A stretch of DNA of 64,000 nt, taken from NCBI GenBank assembly GCA_963808965.1, contig CAWEHU010000019.1, positions 129,652-193,651 on the forward strand. The letters are read 5' to 3'. Origin of the DNA: CAWEHU01 sp963808965 (GTDB lineage Bacteria; Pseudomonadota; Alphaproteobacteria; Acetobacterales; Acetobacteraceae). A program made the position numbers and the translations under genes. How positions within the stretch are numbered: position 1 is the stretch's first letter; the number at the start of each line of letters is the position of its first letter. Of the stretch, positions 34,462-43,025 are shown piece after piece. Under the pieces are notes generated by a model. It searched no databases. It saw nothing but the letters and a program-made list of their open reading frames with translations, and was not told where the DNA came from.

Positions 34462-36663
34462 TTAGCCCGGCGCTTCCATCCAGGCGGGAAAGAAACGCTC
34501 GTGCGCCGCACGCAACGCCGCGACGGATATGGTTCCCCCGTCCGGTAGTGTCAAATCCTGCCCACCACTGTAGCCGAGCCGAAGCGCCGGCACGCCGGCC
34601 ACCTCGGCGGCCCGGATCAGCGACCCGGCATCGGCAACGGCTAGCAGGTAGCGGCCCTGGTCCTCACCGAACCAGAAGGCATGACCCGGAACATCGGGCG
34701 GACCGGCGGAGAGCCGCACGCCGGTTTGACCCGCCATCGCCATCTCCGCGAGGGCGACCAGCAGACCGCCGTCCGACACATCATGACAGGCGCGCACCAC
34801 ACCGCCCCGGATCTGCTCGCGAACGAAGTCGCCGGCCTGCCGCTCCGCCTGCAAATCGACCGGCGGCGGCGCTCCGCTCTCCCGGCCGGCGACCTCCCGA
34901 AGCCAAAGGGACTGACCGAGCCAGCCCTTCGTCTGCCCAACCAGCACCAGGTCGAGCCAGGGAGAAAGAGCGAGGCCGACGGCCTGGGCGGCGTTCTCCA
35001 GCACTCCGAGGCCGCCGATAGCCGGGGTCGGCAGGATCGCCCGGCCCTCCGTCTCGTTGTACAGACTCACGTTGCCGGACACGACCGGGAAGTCCAGCAC
35101 GCGGCACGCCTCGGCCATGCCGCGGATCGCGGCCGCGAACTGGCCCATGATCTCCGGCTTTTCCGGGTTGCCGAAATTCATGTTGTCGGTGATCGCGAGC
35201 GGCATCGCGCCCACGGCCGTCAAGTTGCGCCACGCCTCGGCGACCGCCTGGGCTCCGCCCGTTTCAGGATCCGCGGCGCAGTAGCGCGGCGTGCAATCCG
35301 TGGTCAGGGCCAGTGCCCGGTCAAAGCCGTCGATCTTCACCACGGCAGCGTCCGCCGCACCCGGCCGCTTCACCGTCTGGCCGCCGACGGTGCCGTCGTA
35401 CTGGTCCCATACCCAGGCGCGCGAACAAAGGTCCGGGCAGGCGAGTAGCCTGAGCAGCGCCTCGCGCATGCCCATCCGGTTCTCGACCTTGGCCGGGTTC
35501 AGAATCGTCTGCTTCGCGGTCTCAGTCGTCGGCCGATGATAGAGCGGCGCCTGCTCGGCGAGCGGCGCCAACGGGATGTCCGCCTCCACCCGGCCCAAGT
35601 GCTTGACGACGATCCGTCCGGTGTCGGTAAGCCGGCCGATGACGGCGAAGTCCAGCTCCCATTTCTCGAAGATGGCGCGCGCCTCCGCCTCCCGCTCCGG
35701 ACGGAGCACCATCAACATGCGTTCCTGGCTTTCCGAAAGCATCATCTCGTAGGCGGTCATGCCGGTCTCGCGCTGCGGGACCTGATCGAGATCGAGCTCG
35801 ATCCCGACGCCGCCCTTCCCGGCCATCTCGACCGAGGAACTCGTGAGGCCCGCGGCGCCCATGTCCTGGATCGCGACGATCGCGTCGGTTCGCATCAGCT
35901 CGAGGCAGGCCTCGATCAGCAGCTTCTCGGTGAACGGATCCCCGACCTGCACGGTCGGGCGTTTCTGCTCGGAATCCGCACCGAACTCGGCGCTCGCCAT
36001 CGTCGCGCCATGGATGCCGTCACGGCCGGTCTTGGAGCCGACATAGACAACGGGATTGCCGACGCCCGCAGCGGCACTCAGGAAGATCCGGTCGGTGCGC
36101 GCGATCCCGACCGTCATCGCGTTCACCAGCGGGTTGCCGTCATAGGCGCGATGGAAGTTGATCTCGCCCCCGACAGTCGGCACGCCGACGCAATTTCCGT
36201 AGCCGCCGATGCCGCGCACCACGCCGTCCACGATGCGCTTCGTCCGCGGGTGCTCCGGCCGGCCGAAGCGCAGCGCGTTCAGGTTCGCGATCGGCCGCGC
36301 TCCCATCGTGAACACGTCTCGGAGGATGCCGCCCACCCCCGTTGCCGCGCCCTGATACGGCTCGATGAAGCTCGGATGGTTGTGGCTTTCCATCTTGAAC
36401 ACGGCGGCGAGCCCGTCGCCGATGTCGACCACGCCCGCGTTCTCGCCCGGTCCGTGGATCACCCAAGGCGCTTTCGTCGGCAACTGCTTCAGCCAGACGC
36501 GCGAGGATTTGTAGGAGCAATGCTCCGACCACATCACGCTGAACACGCCGAGTTCAACCAGGGTCGGGGTGCGGCCCATGATGTCGAGCGCCCGCGCATA
36601 TTCCTCGGCGGAAAGGCCGAATTCGCGGGCGAGGGATTCGTCGACCTCGCGCTGCATCGTCAC
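34462..36663 (-). CDS. purL: Phosphoribosylformylglycinamidine synthase subunit PurL
   Basis: The ATP-dependent synthetase subunit that converts FGAR to FGAM with ammonia channelled from PurQ; the complex is bridged by PurS. It has 733 residues from GTG 36663 (an ATG follows two codons later at 36657). Motifs: FSVMWSEHCSYKSSRVWLK, VHGPGENAGV-like HGPGENAGVVDIGDG, NHPSFIEPYQGAATGVGG, DMGAAGLTSSSVEMAGKGG and HDVSDGGLLVALAEMAM. It overlaps the purQ stop by four bases. It is intact. Confidence 0.98.
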   Translation of the reverse strand: MTMQREVDESLAREFGLSAEEYARALDIMGRTPTLVELGVFSVMWSEHCSYKSSRVWLKQLPTKAPWVIHGPGENAGVVDIGDGLAAVFKMESHNHPSFIEPYQGAATGVGGILRDVFTMGARPIANLNALRFGRPEHPRTKRIVDGVVRGIGGYGNCVGVPTVGGEINFHRAYDGNPLVNAMTVGIARTDRIFLSAAAGVGNPVVYVGSKTGRDGIHGATMASAEFGADSEQKRPTVQVGDPFTEKLLIEACLELMRTDAIVAIQDMGAAGLTSSSVEMAGKGGVGIELDLDQVPQRETGMTAYEMMLSESQERMLMVLRPEREAEARAIFEKWELDFAVIGRLTDTGRIVVKHLGRVEADIPLAPLAEQAPLYHRPTTETAKQTILNPAKVENRMGMREALLRLLACPDLCSRAWVWDQYDGTVGGQTVKRPGAADAAVVKIDGFDRALALTTDCTPRYCAADPETGGAQAVAEAWRNLTAVGAMPLAITDNMNFGNPEKPEIMGQFAAAIRGMAEACRVLDFPVVSGNVSLYNETEGRAILPTPAIGGLGVLENAAQAVGLALSPWLDLVLVGQTKGWLGQSLWLREVAGRESGAPPPVDLQAERQAGDFVREQIRGGVVRACHDVSDGGLLVALAEMAMAGQTGVRLSAGPPDVPGHAFWFGEDQGRYLLAVADAGSLIRAAEVAGVPALRLGYSGGQDLTLPDGGTISVAALRAAHERFFPAWMEAPG

Positions 36664-37352
36664 GAGGCGAATGCCGCCGCGAGTCCGTCGAACAGCGGCT
36701 TGCCGTCGGTGCCGCCCATCAACGGGTCGACCAGATCCTCCGGATGCGGCATCAGGCCGAGCACGCGCAGATTGGGGCTGTAGATGCCGGCGATGCTGCG
36801 CGAACTGCCGTTGCGGTTCGCTTCCGGTGTGATCTCGCCCGATGCTGTCGCATAGCGGAAGGCGACCAGGTTGTCGCCTTCGAGCCGGTCGAGCGTGTCC
36901 TCGTCGGCGAAGTAGTTTCCGTCACCATGCGCCATAGGGGCGCGGAAGGTTTGCCCGCGCTGATAATGAGCGGCGAAGGGAGTATCGGCGCGCTCCACCC
37001 GCAGGCGGCAATCCATGGACAGAAAGCGGAGCGAGGCGTTCCGCAACAGCGCGCCGGGCAGGATTGCGGCTTCGGTGAGGATTTGGAAGCCGTTGCAGAC
37101 GCCGAGCACATGACCGCCGCGCGCCGCGAAGTCCCGCACCGCACGGACGACCGGCGATTGTGCCGCCATCGCCCCGCAGCGCAGGTAGTCGCCATAGCTG
37201 AAACCGCCGGGCAGGATGACGAGATCGAGACCCGAGAGGTCTGTCTCCGTGTGCCAGATGATGCGGGGCGGGCGGCCGACCGAGCGTTCCAGCGCGATCG
37301 CCATGTCGCGTTCGCGGTTGATGCCGGGAAAAATGACGAGGCCGGCGTTCAT
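36660..37352 (-). CDS. purQ: Phosphoribosylformylglycinamidine synthase subunit PurQ
   Basis: The glutaminase subunit of FGAM synthase, a class I amidotransferase of 230 residues. ATG 37352 gives MNAGLVIFPGINRERDMA. The catalytic triad is visible: Cys in GVCNGFQILTEA, and His and Glu in LMPHPEDLVDPLMGG. The oxyanion strand reads ILPGGFSYGDYLRCG. Its start overlaps the end of the small Rap1a-family gene by four bases. In most alphaproteobacteria purS comes directly before purQ; here an extra gene intervenes. Confidence 0.97.
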   Translation of the reverse strand: MNAGLVIFPGINRERDMAIALERSVGRPPRIIWHTETDLSGLDLVILPGGFSYGDYLRCGAMAAQSPVVRAVRDFAARGGHVLGVCNGFQILTEAAILPGALLRNASLRFLSMDCRLRVERADTPFAAHYQRGQTFRAPMAHGDGNYFADEDTLDRLEGDNLVAFRYATASGEITPEANRNGSSRSIAGIYSPNLRVLGLMPHPEDLVDPLMGGTDGKPLFDGLAAAFAS

Positions 37353-37714
37353 CGCCGCCGCGGCTCCTGGGTCGCGCACGGGAAGAAGCGAACGATGCTC
37401 TGCGCGATGGCGGTTGTCGCCGGCCCGTCCTCGTGCGTGTCGATATACGCGGTAACGACAGCGGCCAGGTTCTCCGGGTTCAGATTTGGCGGCGGGCAAA
37501 CGCCCTGCGGCGGCGTCGGCGCGAACTGCAAGTCGTAGATGCCGGTGATGTAACCGATGCACGCCGCGTGCTTGGCGGGGTCGGCGGAATGGCACTGCTC
37601 GGCAAGCTCCTTGCCGCTCTTTTGGGTCCAACCCGGTGCGGGCTGCTGGGCCAGGGCGGGCATCGAAAATGCAAGGATGGCGAGCGTGAGAACGAAGGGC
37701 CGACTCGCCCGCAT
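37349..37714 (-). CDS. Rap1a/Tai-family secreted protein inserted in the purine operon
   Basis: A 121-residue protein with a signal peptide (MRASRPFVLTLAILAFSMPA, cleavage at ALAQ). The mature part matches the Rap1a/Tai immunity fold: SGKELAEQCHSADPAKHAAC, IGYITGIYDLQ, and a final VRFFPC, with the four cysteines expected for two disulfides. Named members protect against type VI amidase effectors; most family members are of unknown role, and no effector gene is seen here. Its start abuts a BIME-like repeat, and its stop overlaps the purQ start (ATGA), so it is translated in the purine operon. Confidence 0.85.
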   Translation of the reverse strand: MRASRPFVLTLAILAFSMPALAQQPAPGWTQKSGKELAEQCHSADPAKHAACIGYITGIYDLQFAPTPPQGVCPPPNLNPENLAAVVTAYIDTHEDGPATTAIAQSIVRFFPCATQEPRRR

Positions 37715-37721
37715 CCCTTTC

Positions 37722-37816
37722 CGCTCATCCCCGCGAAGGCGGGGATCCATTTCCCGCCCAGGCGGAAACTCCAATTTATGGGCGACGCTGGATCGCCGCT
37801 TTCGCGGGGATGAGCG
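37722..37816. repeat. Two-armed REP/BIME-like inverted repeat
   Basis: Two 28-base arms, 37722-37749 and 37789-37816, are inverted copies with 26 of 28 positions matching (core CCCCGCGAAGGCGGGG). Each arm can form its own hairpin and the two can pair with each other. The left arm is identical to 31318-31345. It lies between purS and the Rap1a-family gene within the purine operon and could attenuate or stabilise the transcript. Confidence 0.85.
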
Positions 37817-37842
37817 AGGAAAATGGGGGACTCGGCAGGGCA

Positions 37843-38085
37843 TCATCCCCCCACCTCGACTCGGAAGCTTTCGATCACGGTGTTGGCGAGCAGCTTGCGC
37901 GCCATCGCCTCGGCCGCGGCCCGCGCCCGGTCCGGATCGGTCTCCGTCAATTCAAGCTCGATCACCTTACCCGCGCGCACCTCGCCCACATTGGCGAAGC
38001 CGAGATTGTGCAGCGCGTGGCCGATTGCCCTGCCCTGCGGGTCGAGCACCCCGTTCTTGAGCATCACGGTCACGACCGCCTTCAC
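37843..38085 (-). CDS. purS: Phosphoribosylformylglycinamidine synthase subunit PurS
   Basis: The small bridging subunit that assembles PurL and PurQ. It has 80 residues: MKAVVTVMLKNGVLDPQGRA, IGHALHNLGFANVGEVRAGK and ELELTETDPDRARAAAE are typical. Its start overlaps the purC stop by four bases (ATGA). It is followed by the repeat and the Rap1a-family gene rather than directly by purQ. Confidence 0.97.
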   Translation of the reverse strand: MKAVVTVMLKNGVLDPQGRAIGHALHNLGFANVGEVRAGKVIELELTETDPDRARAAAEAMARKLLANTVIESFRVEVGG

Positions 38086-38846
38086 TGCATGGTCTCCGGC
38101 CCCTTGAGGTCGCGCATTCCGGCTTCCGGCAGGATGCCGAGGCGCTTCGCCACCTCCTGATACGCTTCCTCGACCTTGCCGAGGTCGCGGCGGAACCGGT
38201 CCTTGTCCATCTTCTCGTTGGTCTTGCTGTCCCAGAGCCGGCAGTTATCCGGGCTGATCTCGTCCGCGAGGACGATCCGCATCTCCTCGTTCTCCCACAA
38301 GCGACCGTACTCGAGCTTGAAGTCCACGAGGGTAATTCCCACTCCGAGAAAAAGCCCCGTGAGGAAGTCGTTGATGCGCAAGGTGAGTGCGACGATGTCG
38401 TCCATGTCCTGCGTGTTGGCCCAGCCGAAGGCCGTAATGTGCTCCTCGGCCACCATCGGGTCCTGCAAGGCGTCGTTCTTGTAATAGTACTCGATGATCG
38501 AACGCGGCAGCCGCGTGCCCTCGGGAATGCCGAGCCGGGTCGAGAGGCTCCCCGCCGCGACATTGCGCACCACGATCTCGAGCGGGATGATCTCGACTTC
38601 ACGAATCAGCTGCTCGCGCATGTTCAACCGGCGGACGAAGTGCGTCGGCACGCCGATGTCCTGGAGCCGCATCATCAGATACTCGCTGATGCGATTGTTC
38701 AGTACGCCCTTCCCTGTGATGATTCCCTTCTTCTTCGCGTTGAAGGCGGTCGCATCGTCCTTGAAATACTGTACGAGCGTGCCGGGCTCGGGACCTTCGA
38801 AAAGGATCTTTGCCTTTCCCTCATAGAGCTGGCGGCGGCGGGCCAT
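38082..38846 (-). CDS. purC: Phosphoribosylaminoimidazole-succinocarboxamide synthase (SAICAR synthetase)
   Basis: Joins aspartate to CAIR with ATP in purine synthesis. It has 254 residues from ATG 38846 (MARRRQLYEGKAKILFEGPE); the SAICAR motifs are LEIVVRNVAAGSLSTRLGI, LVDFKLEYGRL and LADEISPDNCRLWD. It is the first gene of the purC-purS-(Rap1a)-purQ-purL-bolA-grxD unit. The 200 bp upstream is GC-rich and shows no clear riboswitch; PurR-type operators cannot be judged by eye. Confidence 0.98.
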   Translation of the reverse strand: MARRRQLYEGKAKILFEGPEPGTLVQYFKDDATAFNAKKKGIITGKGVLNNRISEYLMMRLQDIGVPTHFVRRLNMREQLIREVEIIPLEIVVRNVAAGSLSTRLGIPEGTRLPRSIIEYYYKNDALQDPMVAEEHITAFGWANTQDMDDIVALTLRINDFLTGLFLGVGITLVDFKLEYGRLWENEEMRIVLADEISPDNCRLWDSKTNEKMDKDRFRRDLGKVEEAYQEVAKRLGILPEAGMRDLKGPETMQ

Positions 38847-39045
38847 CGCGGTTCCCCTTTGGCGGTCCCTCCTGTGTGCTCGGAGGCTCTGATCCGGCCG
38901 CCCGAACCCCGGGCGTGCGGCAATGGTTCGCCGGCCCGGGCGAGGGCGGCGCGCCCGCATATAGCAAGCCCCAGCCCAGCCCGCCACGCCTTGGGGGTGC
39001 AGGGCGGATACCGGATCGGCGCGGGGGACGATCTGATCGAGGCTT

Positions 39046-39766
39046 TCAGACCAAAACAGGCTCAAAGGGCGCCATGTCGGGAGGCCCAGCCGCGAACAGC
39101 CAGACCGGGGGGCCGGAGCCCGGGAGAAAGAGGAGGGACGAGCATACGGTCCCGAAGCCCCCGACCGGCGCCACGTTGATCTGCGCCGCTCGCGGGCCGG
39201 ACCGGTCGGCCAGGATCGCTCGCCAAGTCTCGCTCTCGGCCGGGTCGGGCGGCGGGGCGGCGCGGAACCGCGGCAGGTGGCGGGCCACGCGCGGGCTTGC
39301 CGGATCGTCCGGATCGTGTGCCGTGACCATGTGGACCCCCGGCGACAAACGGCGCAGCTGCGGCCGTCCCTGTCCGAGCCCGCGAACAAAGACAGCCCCA
39401 TCGCGGTCGGCCAGTACCATGTTGAAGGTTCGGGTCCTGTCCGGCATCCAGTTCCGCCACGGTCGCGCCCGCCGCCTCGGCGCTTGGCGCTGCGAGAGCC
39501 ATCAGCGGCAACTCTCCCCGGCTTCGCTTGCCGGCCGCGGGGCCGAGACTCCCGGGGCGGTTGAGCACGGTAGCGACGACGCCATGCCGGTTCACGCCCA
39601 TCCAGGTCCCGCCCCCGGAGCGGTCCCGTCCTGCCACGACGCCGGGCCGCTCCGGCCAGTAAGCAGCCGGGGGGTCCCAGGGCCGGTCCAGCATCTCGTC
39701 GCGGTTGGCGGCGAGGACGAGCGGCCAGGCATGTCCGGGACGGATCAGCAGGACGACGGTGCACAC
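39046..39766 (-). pseudogene. NRDE (TANGO2-like) family protein, interrupted by one frameshift
   Basis: The N-terminal frame reads MCTVVLLIRPGHAWPLVLAA, NRDEMLDRPWDPPAAYW and GGGTWMGVNRHGVVATVLN, the signature of the NRDE/TANGO2 family. After ATVAELDA one extra G near 39443 shifts the frame, and the protein resumes as DRTRTFNMVLADRDGAVFV, VHMVTAHDPDDPASPRVARH and ends at 39046. The span of 721 bases is 240 codons plus one. The family function is uncertain (haem or lipid homeostasis has been proposed). Both halves are well conserved, so the lesion is recent or a sequence error. Confidence 0.85.
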
Positions 39767-39834
39767 GCACCGGCCTTAGCATGGCGCTCGGCGCGGAGTT
39801 AGCCCGGAACGAGCAAGCTACGCGCGGCCGTCCC

Positions 39835-40662
39835 TCACTCTCTGATTCCGCGCAGACGCACGTTCCGCTGCCGAAGCAACTCCATCGTCGCCATCAGAAG
39901 CACCGACAGCAGAATGAGCAGCGTGGCGATCGCAGTGATCATCGGACTTATGTTTTCGCGGATGCCGTCGAACATCTGTCGCGGCAAGGTGCGCTGCGCG
40001 GGGCCGGTCATGAACAACGCGACCACGACCTCATCGAAAGAGGTGACGAAGGCGAACAAGGCGCCGGAGAAAATGCCCGGCCCGATCAGCGGCAATACCA
40101 CGTCGAAGAACACCCGCGCGGGCGCCGCCCCCAGGCTCGCGCCGGCACGCAGCAAGTTCTGGTTGAAACCCGCCAGAGTCGATGTGACCGAGATGATGAC
40201 GAAAGGCGCCGCGAGGGCGGTGTGCGCGATGATGAGCCCCAGCAGACTGCCCGTAAGTCCCAGCGGAGCATAGAAGAAGTAAGCCCCGGCAGCGACGATC
40301 ACCAACGGGACGACCATCGGCGAGATCAGCAAAGTCATCAGCAGTCCTTTGCCCGGGAAGTTCGCGCGCACCAACCCGAGCGAGGCAAGCGTGCCCAGCA
40401 CGGTCGCAATGACCGTCACCGAGCCTGCGACGATAAAGCTGTTCTTGGTAGCGTTGCGCCAGGGCTCCGAAGCGATCGCCGCCTCGTACCAGCGGAAACT
40501 CAAGCCCGGCAGCGGGAATGTCAGGAACGTGCCCGAGCTGAACGACAGCGGCACGATAACCAGGATCGGCAGGATCAAGAAAGCAAGCACCAGCCAGGTC
40601 AGCGTCCACAGTCCGTAATGGGTCACGCGCTGGCCGGGGGTGTAGAAAACGGGCCTCGCCAT
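39835..40662 (-). CDS. Polyamine-type ABC transporter permease, PotC/PotI class
   Basis: An inner-membrane permease of 275 residues with six hydrophobic segments. FLTFPLPGLSFRWYEAAIAS after TM1 is typical of PotC/PotI proteins. The EAA loop lies at NLLRAGASLGAAPARVFFDV. It forms an operon with a larger permease, a binding protein and an ATPase (39835-44120), a second polyamine/opine-type importer distinct from the one at 1-5 kb. Neighbouring gabT makes putrescine, GABA or related compounds plausible substrates; this is inference. Confidence 0.9.
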   Translation of the reverse strand: MARPVFYTPGQRVTHYGLWTLTWLVLAFLILPILVIVPLSFSSGTFLTFPLPGLSFRWYEAAIASEPWRNATKNSFIVAGSVTVIATVLGTLASLGLVRANFPGKGLLMTLLISPMVVPLVIVAAGAYFFYAPLGLTGSLLGLIIAHTALAAPFVIISVTSTLAGFNQNLLRAGASLGAAPARVFFDVVLPLIGPGIFSGALFAFVTSFDEVVVALFMTGPAQRTLPRQMFDGIRENISPMITAIATLLILLSVLLMATMELLRQRNVRLRGIRE

Positions 40663-40665
40663 GGC

Positions 40666-41916
40666 TCAGCCCAACTTCATGCGGTCGATCCCGACGAGCC
40701 GGGCGTACACCGCGTAGAGAATCAATGTGGTGACGACGAGGACGGAGCCGAGCGCCGCCGCCATGCCCCAGTTCACCGTCTGTATCGTGAAGAACGCGAC
40801 GAAATAACTCAGCATTTGGTCGGCTGCACCGCCGACCAGAGCCGGCGTGATGTAATAGCCGATCGCGAGGATGAACACGAGCAAGGAGCCCGCACCGATG
40901 CCGGGCAATGTCTGCGGCACATAGACCTGCCGAAACGCAGCGGCGGGCGTCGCGCCGAGCGAGGTCGCGGCACGCACATAGACCGGCGGGATACCCCGCA
41001 TGACGCTGTAAAGCGGCAGCACCATGAACGGCAGCAGCACATGCACCATCGCGACGTAGACGCCGAAACGGTTGTAGATCAACGGTAACGGCTCGCTGAC
41101 CAGACCGAGATACCGAAGCAATCCGTTGACAACGCCCTCCTTCTGCAACAACACCACCCAAGCGGCCGTGCGGACCAGGAGCGAGGTCCAGAACGGTAGC
41201 AGAACCAGTATCATCAGCAGATTGCTCTGTTTGGGCGGCAGCGTCGCCAAGCGATAGGCGAGCGGGTAGCCGAGAGCGAGGCAGATCAGCGTTACCATGA
41301 TGCTGATCCAGAAAGTGCGCCCGAGCAGATTGAGATAGATCGCCTGATCGCCCTGCACCCGCTCGATGCCGTTCGGTCCGCGTTTGAGGTCCAGCGCGGC
41401 GAGCAGGTAGAGGTCGGTGTAGGCCCCGGAGGCGCGGCGGAGAGCGGCCCAGGTCGAGGGTTCGCCCCATTTCGGGTCGATGCCGGTCAACGCGTCCCGC
41501 CAGCTTGCTGGCGGAGCCGGTGGAACCGCCCGCGCGGTGCTGATGAGCAACGGGCGGAAGTCCGGGTCCTCGTAGTTCAGCCGCTTGGCCACTATCGCGA
41601 CCTTGCGCTCCTTCTGCGCTGCGGCGAGATCGGTCGCGAACGCCGCCATCACAGACTCATCGGGCAATCCTCGGCCGTCCCAGCCCCGCAACGCCTCCGC
41701 CGCGTGCGGCATTACCTCGCGCATCTCGCCGCTCTGTACGCTGAGCAGCAACATTTTGCCGATCGGGAGGATGAAGAAGATCAGGATGAAAGCGAGCAGC
41801 GGCGCCACGAGCAGAAAGGCCATAACCTGCCGCCGCCGCTCCGCCCGGCGTAGCTCGCGTCGAAGCGAGGCGTCGCGCGTGCGGGGTGGGGCGACTCCCG
41901 CTGCGGCGCTGCTCAT
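40666..41916 (-). CDS. Polyamine-type ABC transporter permease, PotB/PotH class, with large inserted loop
   Basis: A permease of 416 residues, about 120 longer than usual. The extra length is a soluble segment between the first membrane helix (LLVAPLLAFILIFFILPIG, about residues 34-52) and the second (about 200), with MREVMPHAAEALRGWDGRGL and KERKVAIVAKRLNYEDPDF. Such loops are known in one branch of these transporters. The C-terminal half carries the usual helices and the EAA loop YVRAATSLGATPAAAFRQ. It is followed at once by the smaller permease. Confidence 0.9.
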   Translation of the reverse strand: MSSAAAGVAPPRTRDASLRRELRRAERRRQVMAFLLVAPLLAFILIFFILPIGKMLLLSVQSGEMREVMPHAAEALRGWDGRGLPDESVMAAFATDLAAAQKERKVAIVAKRLNYEDPDFRPLLISTARAVPPAPPASWRDALTGIDPKWGEPSTWAALRRASGAYTDLYLLAALDLKRGPNGIERVQGDQAIYLNLLGRTFWISIMVTLICLALGYPLAYRLATLPPKQSNLLMILVLLPFWTSLLVRTAAWVVLLQKEGVVNGLLRYLGLVSEPLPLIYNRFGVYVAMVHVLLPFMVLPLYSVMRGIPPVYVRAATSLGATPAAAFRQVYVPQTLPGIGAGSLLVFILAIGYYITPALVGGAADQMLSYFVAFFTIQTVNWGMAAALGSVLVVTTLILYAVYARLVGIDRMKLG

Positions 41917-41940
41917 CCGCTCCGCTCCTCAGCCCCGAAG

Positions 41941-42993
41941 TTACTGCGCCACCCAAGCATTGAACCGCTGCGTCAGCCGCTCGATGTTCGCGACCCAGAA
42001 CTCCGCGTCGATCGGCACGCCGACAGCGAGGTTCTCCGGCGCGGTCGGAAGTTCCTTCAGCACCTCCGGATCGATCAGCGCCGCCGCCGCCTTGTTGGTC
42101 ACGCCATAAGTAACCATTTCCGGCAGCTGTGCCTGCCGCTTCGGGTCACTGGCAAAGGCGATGAACTTCAGGCCGTTCGCCTTGTTCGGCGAGCCCTTCA
42201 GGATGACCCAGCTATCGACCGCATAGATGTTGCCCGGCCAGAGGATCTTGAAGTGGCGCTTGTCGCTCATGTTGGCGGCTGCGATCCGGCCGTTATAGGC
42301 GGCGGTCATAACAACTTCGCCCGAGGCCAGGAGCTGGGGTGGCTGCGCGCCGGCTTCCCACCAGACGATGTTGTCTTTGATCGTGCCGAGCTTCTTGAAC
42401 GCACGATCGACACCTTCGGGAGTCTTGAGGACCTTGTACACGTCGGCCGGCGCAACCCCATCACCCATGAGGGCGAACTCAAGCGCATATTTCGGGCCTT
42501 TCCGCAGCCCGCGCTTGCCGGGGAATTTCTGGATATCGAAGAAGTCGGCCCAGCTCTTCGGCGGATTGGCCCCCAGCTTGTCCCCGTCATAGGAGAGCGC
42601 CGTGGACCAAACGATCGCGCCCACGCCGCACTCATTCACGGCGGCTGGCAGAAAAGCATCCTTCCCGCCGATCGCGTTGTAGTCCATCGTCTCGAACAGC
42701 CCCTCGTCGCAGCCGAGCTCCAATTCCTCGGCCTCCACCTGCACGACGTCCCAGTCGGCGTTGCCGCCTTCCACCTTCGCGCGAAGCGTGCCGATGCCGC
42801 CGTTCCAGCTGTCTTCCACCAGCTTGATTCCGGTGGCTTTCATGAACGGCTCGAAGTAGATCTTCCGCTGGGCGTCCTGGTACGCACCGCCCCAGGAAAC
42901 GACCGTCAGATCCCGCGCTTTGGCGGAGCCGAGCGGAACGGCGAGCAGCCCGGCGAGCAGCAAGGCGGCCAGAGCCATGGGCTTCCGAAGCAT
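41941..42993 (-). CDS. Polyamine-type ABC transporter periplasmic binding protein
   Basis: A secreted solute-binding protein of 350 residues. ATG 42993 is preceded by AGGGAG, and the signal peptide is MLRKPMALAALLLAGLLAVP with cleavage near AKA. The mature N-terminus RDLTVVSWGGAYQDAQRKIY and WDVVQVEAEELELGCDEGLF fit the PotD-like 'SBP_bac_8' class. It belongs to the second polyamine-type transporter operon, between the ATPase and the permeases. The ligand is not readable from sequence. Confidence 0.92.
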   Translation of the reverse strand: MLRKPMALAALLLAGLLAVPLGSAKARDLTVVSWGGAYQDAQRKIYFEPFMKATGIKLVEDSWNGGIGTLRAKVEGGNADWDVVQVEAEELELGCDEGLFETMDYNAIGGKDAFLPAAVNECGVGAIVWSTALSYDGDKLGANPPKSWADFFDIQKFPGKRGLRKGPKYALEFALMGDGVAPADVYKVLKTPEGVDRAFKKLGTIKDNIVWWEAGAQPPQLLASGEVVMTAAYNGRIAAANMSDKRHFKILWPGNIYAVDSWVILKGSPNKANGLKFIAFASDPKRQAQLPEMVTYGVTNKAAAALIDPEVLKELPTAPENLAVGVPIDAEFWVANIERLTQRFNAWVAQ

Positions 42994-43025
42994 CAGCGAT
43001 CTCCCTTTGTCAGAACGCGGGTCCT

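Noticed and set aside
38847..39045. Riboswitch upstream of purC
   Set aside because: The leader is GC-rich, but I could not find a purine-aptamer core or a convincing terminator/antiterminator pair.
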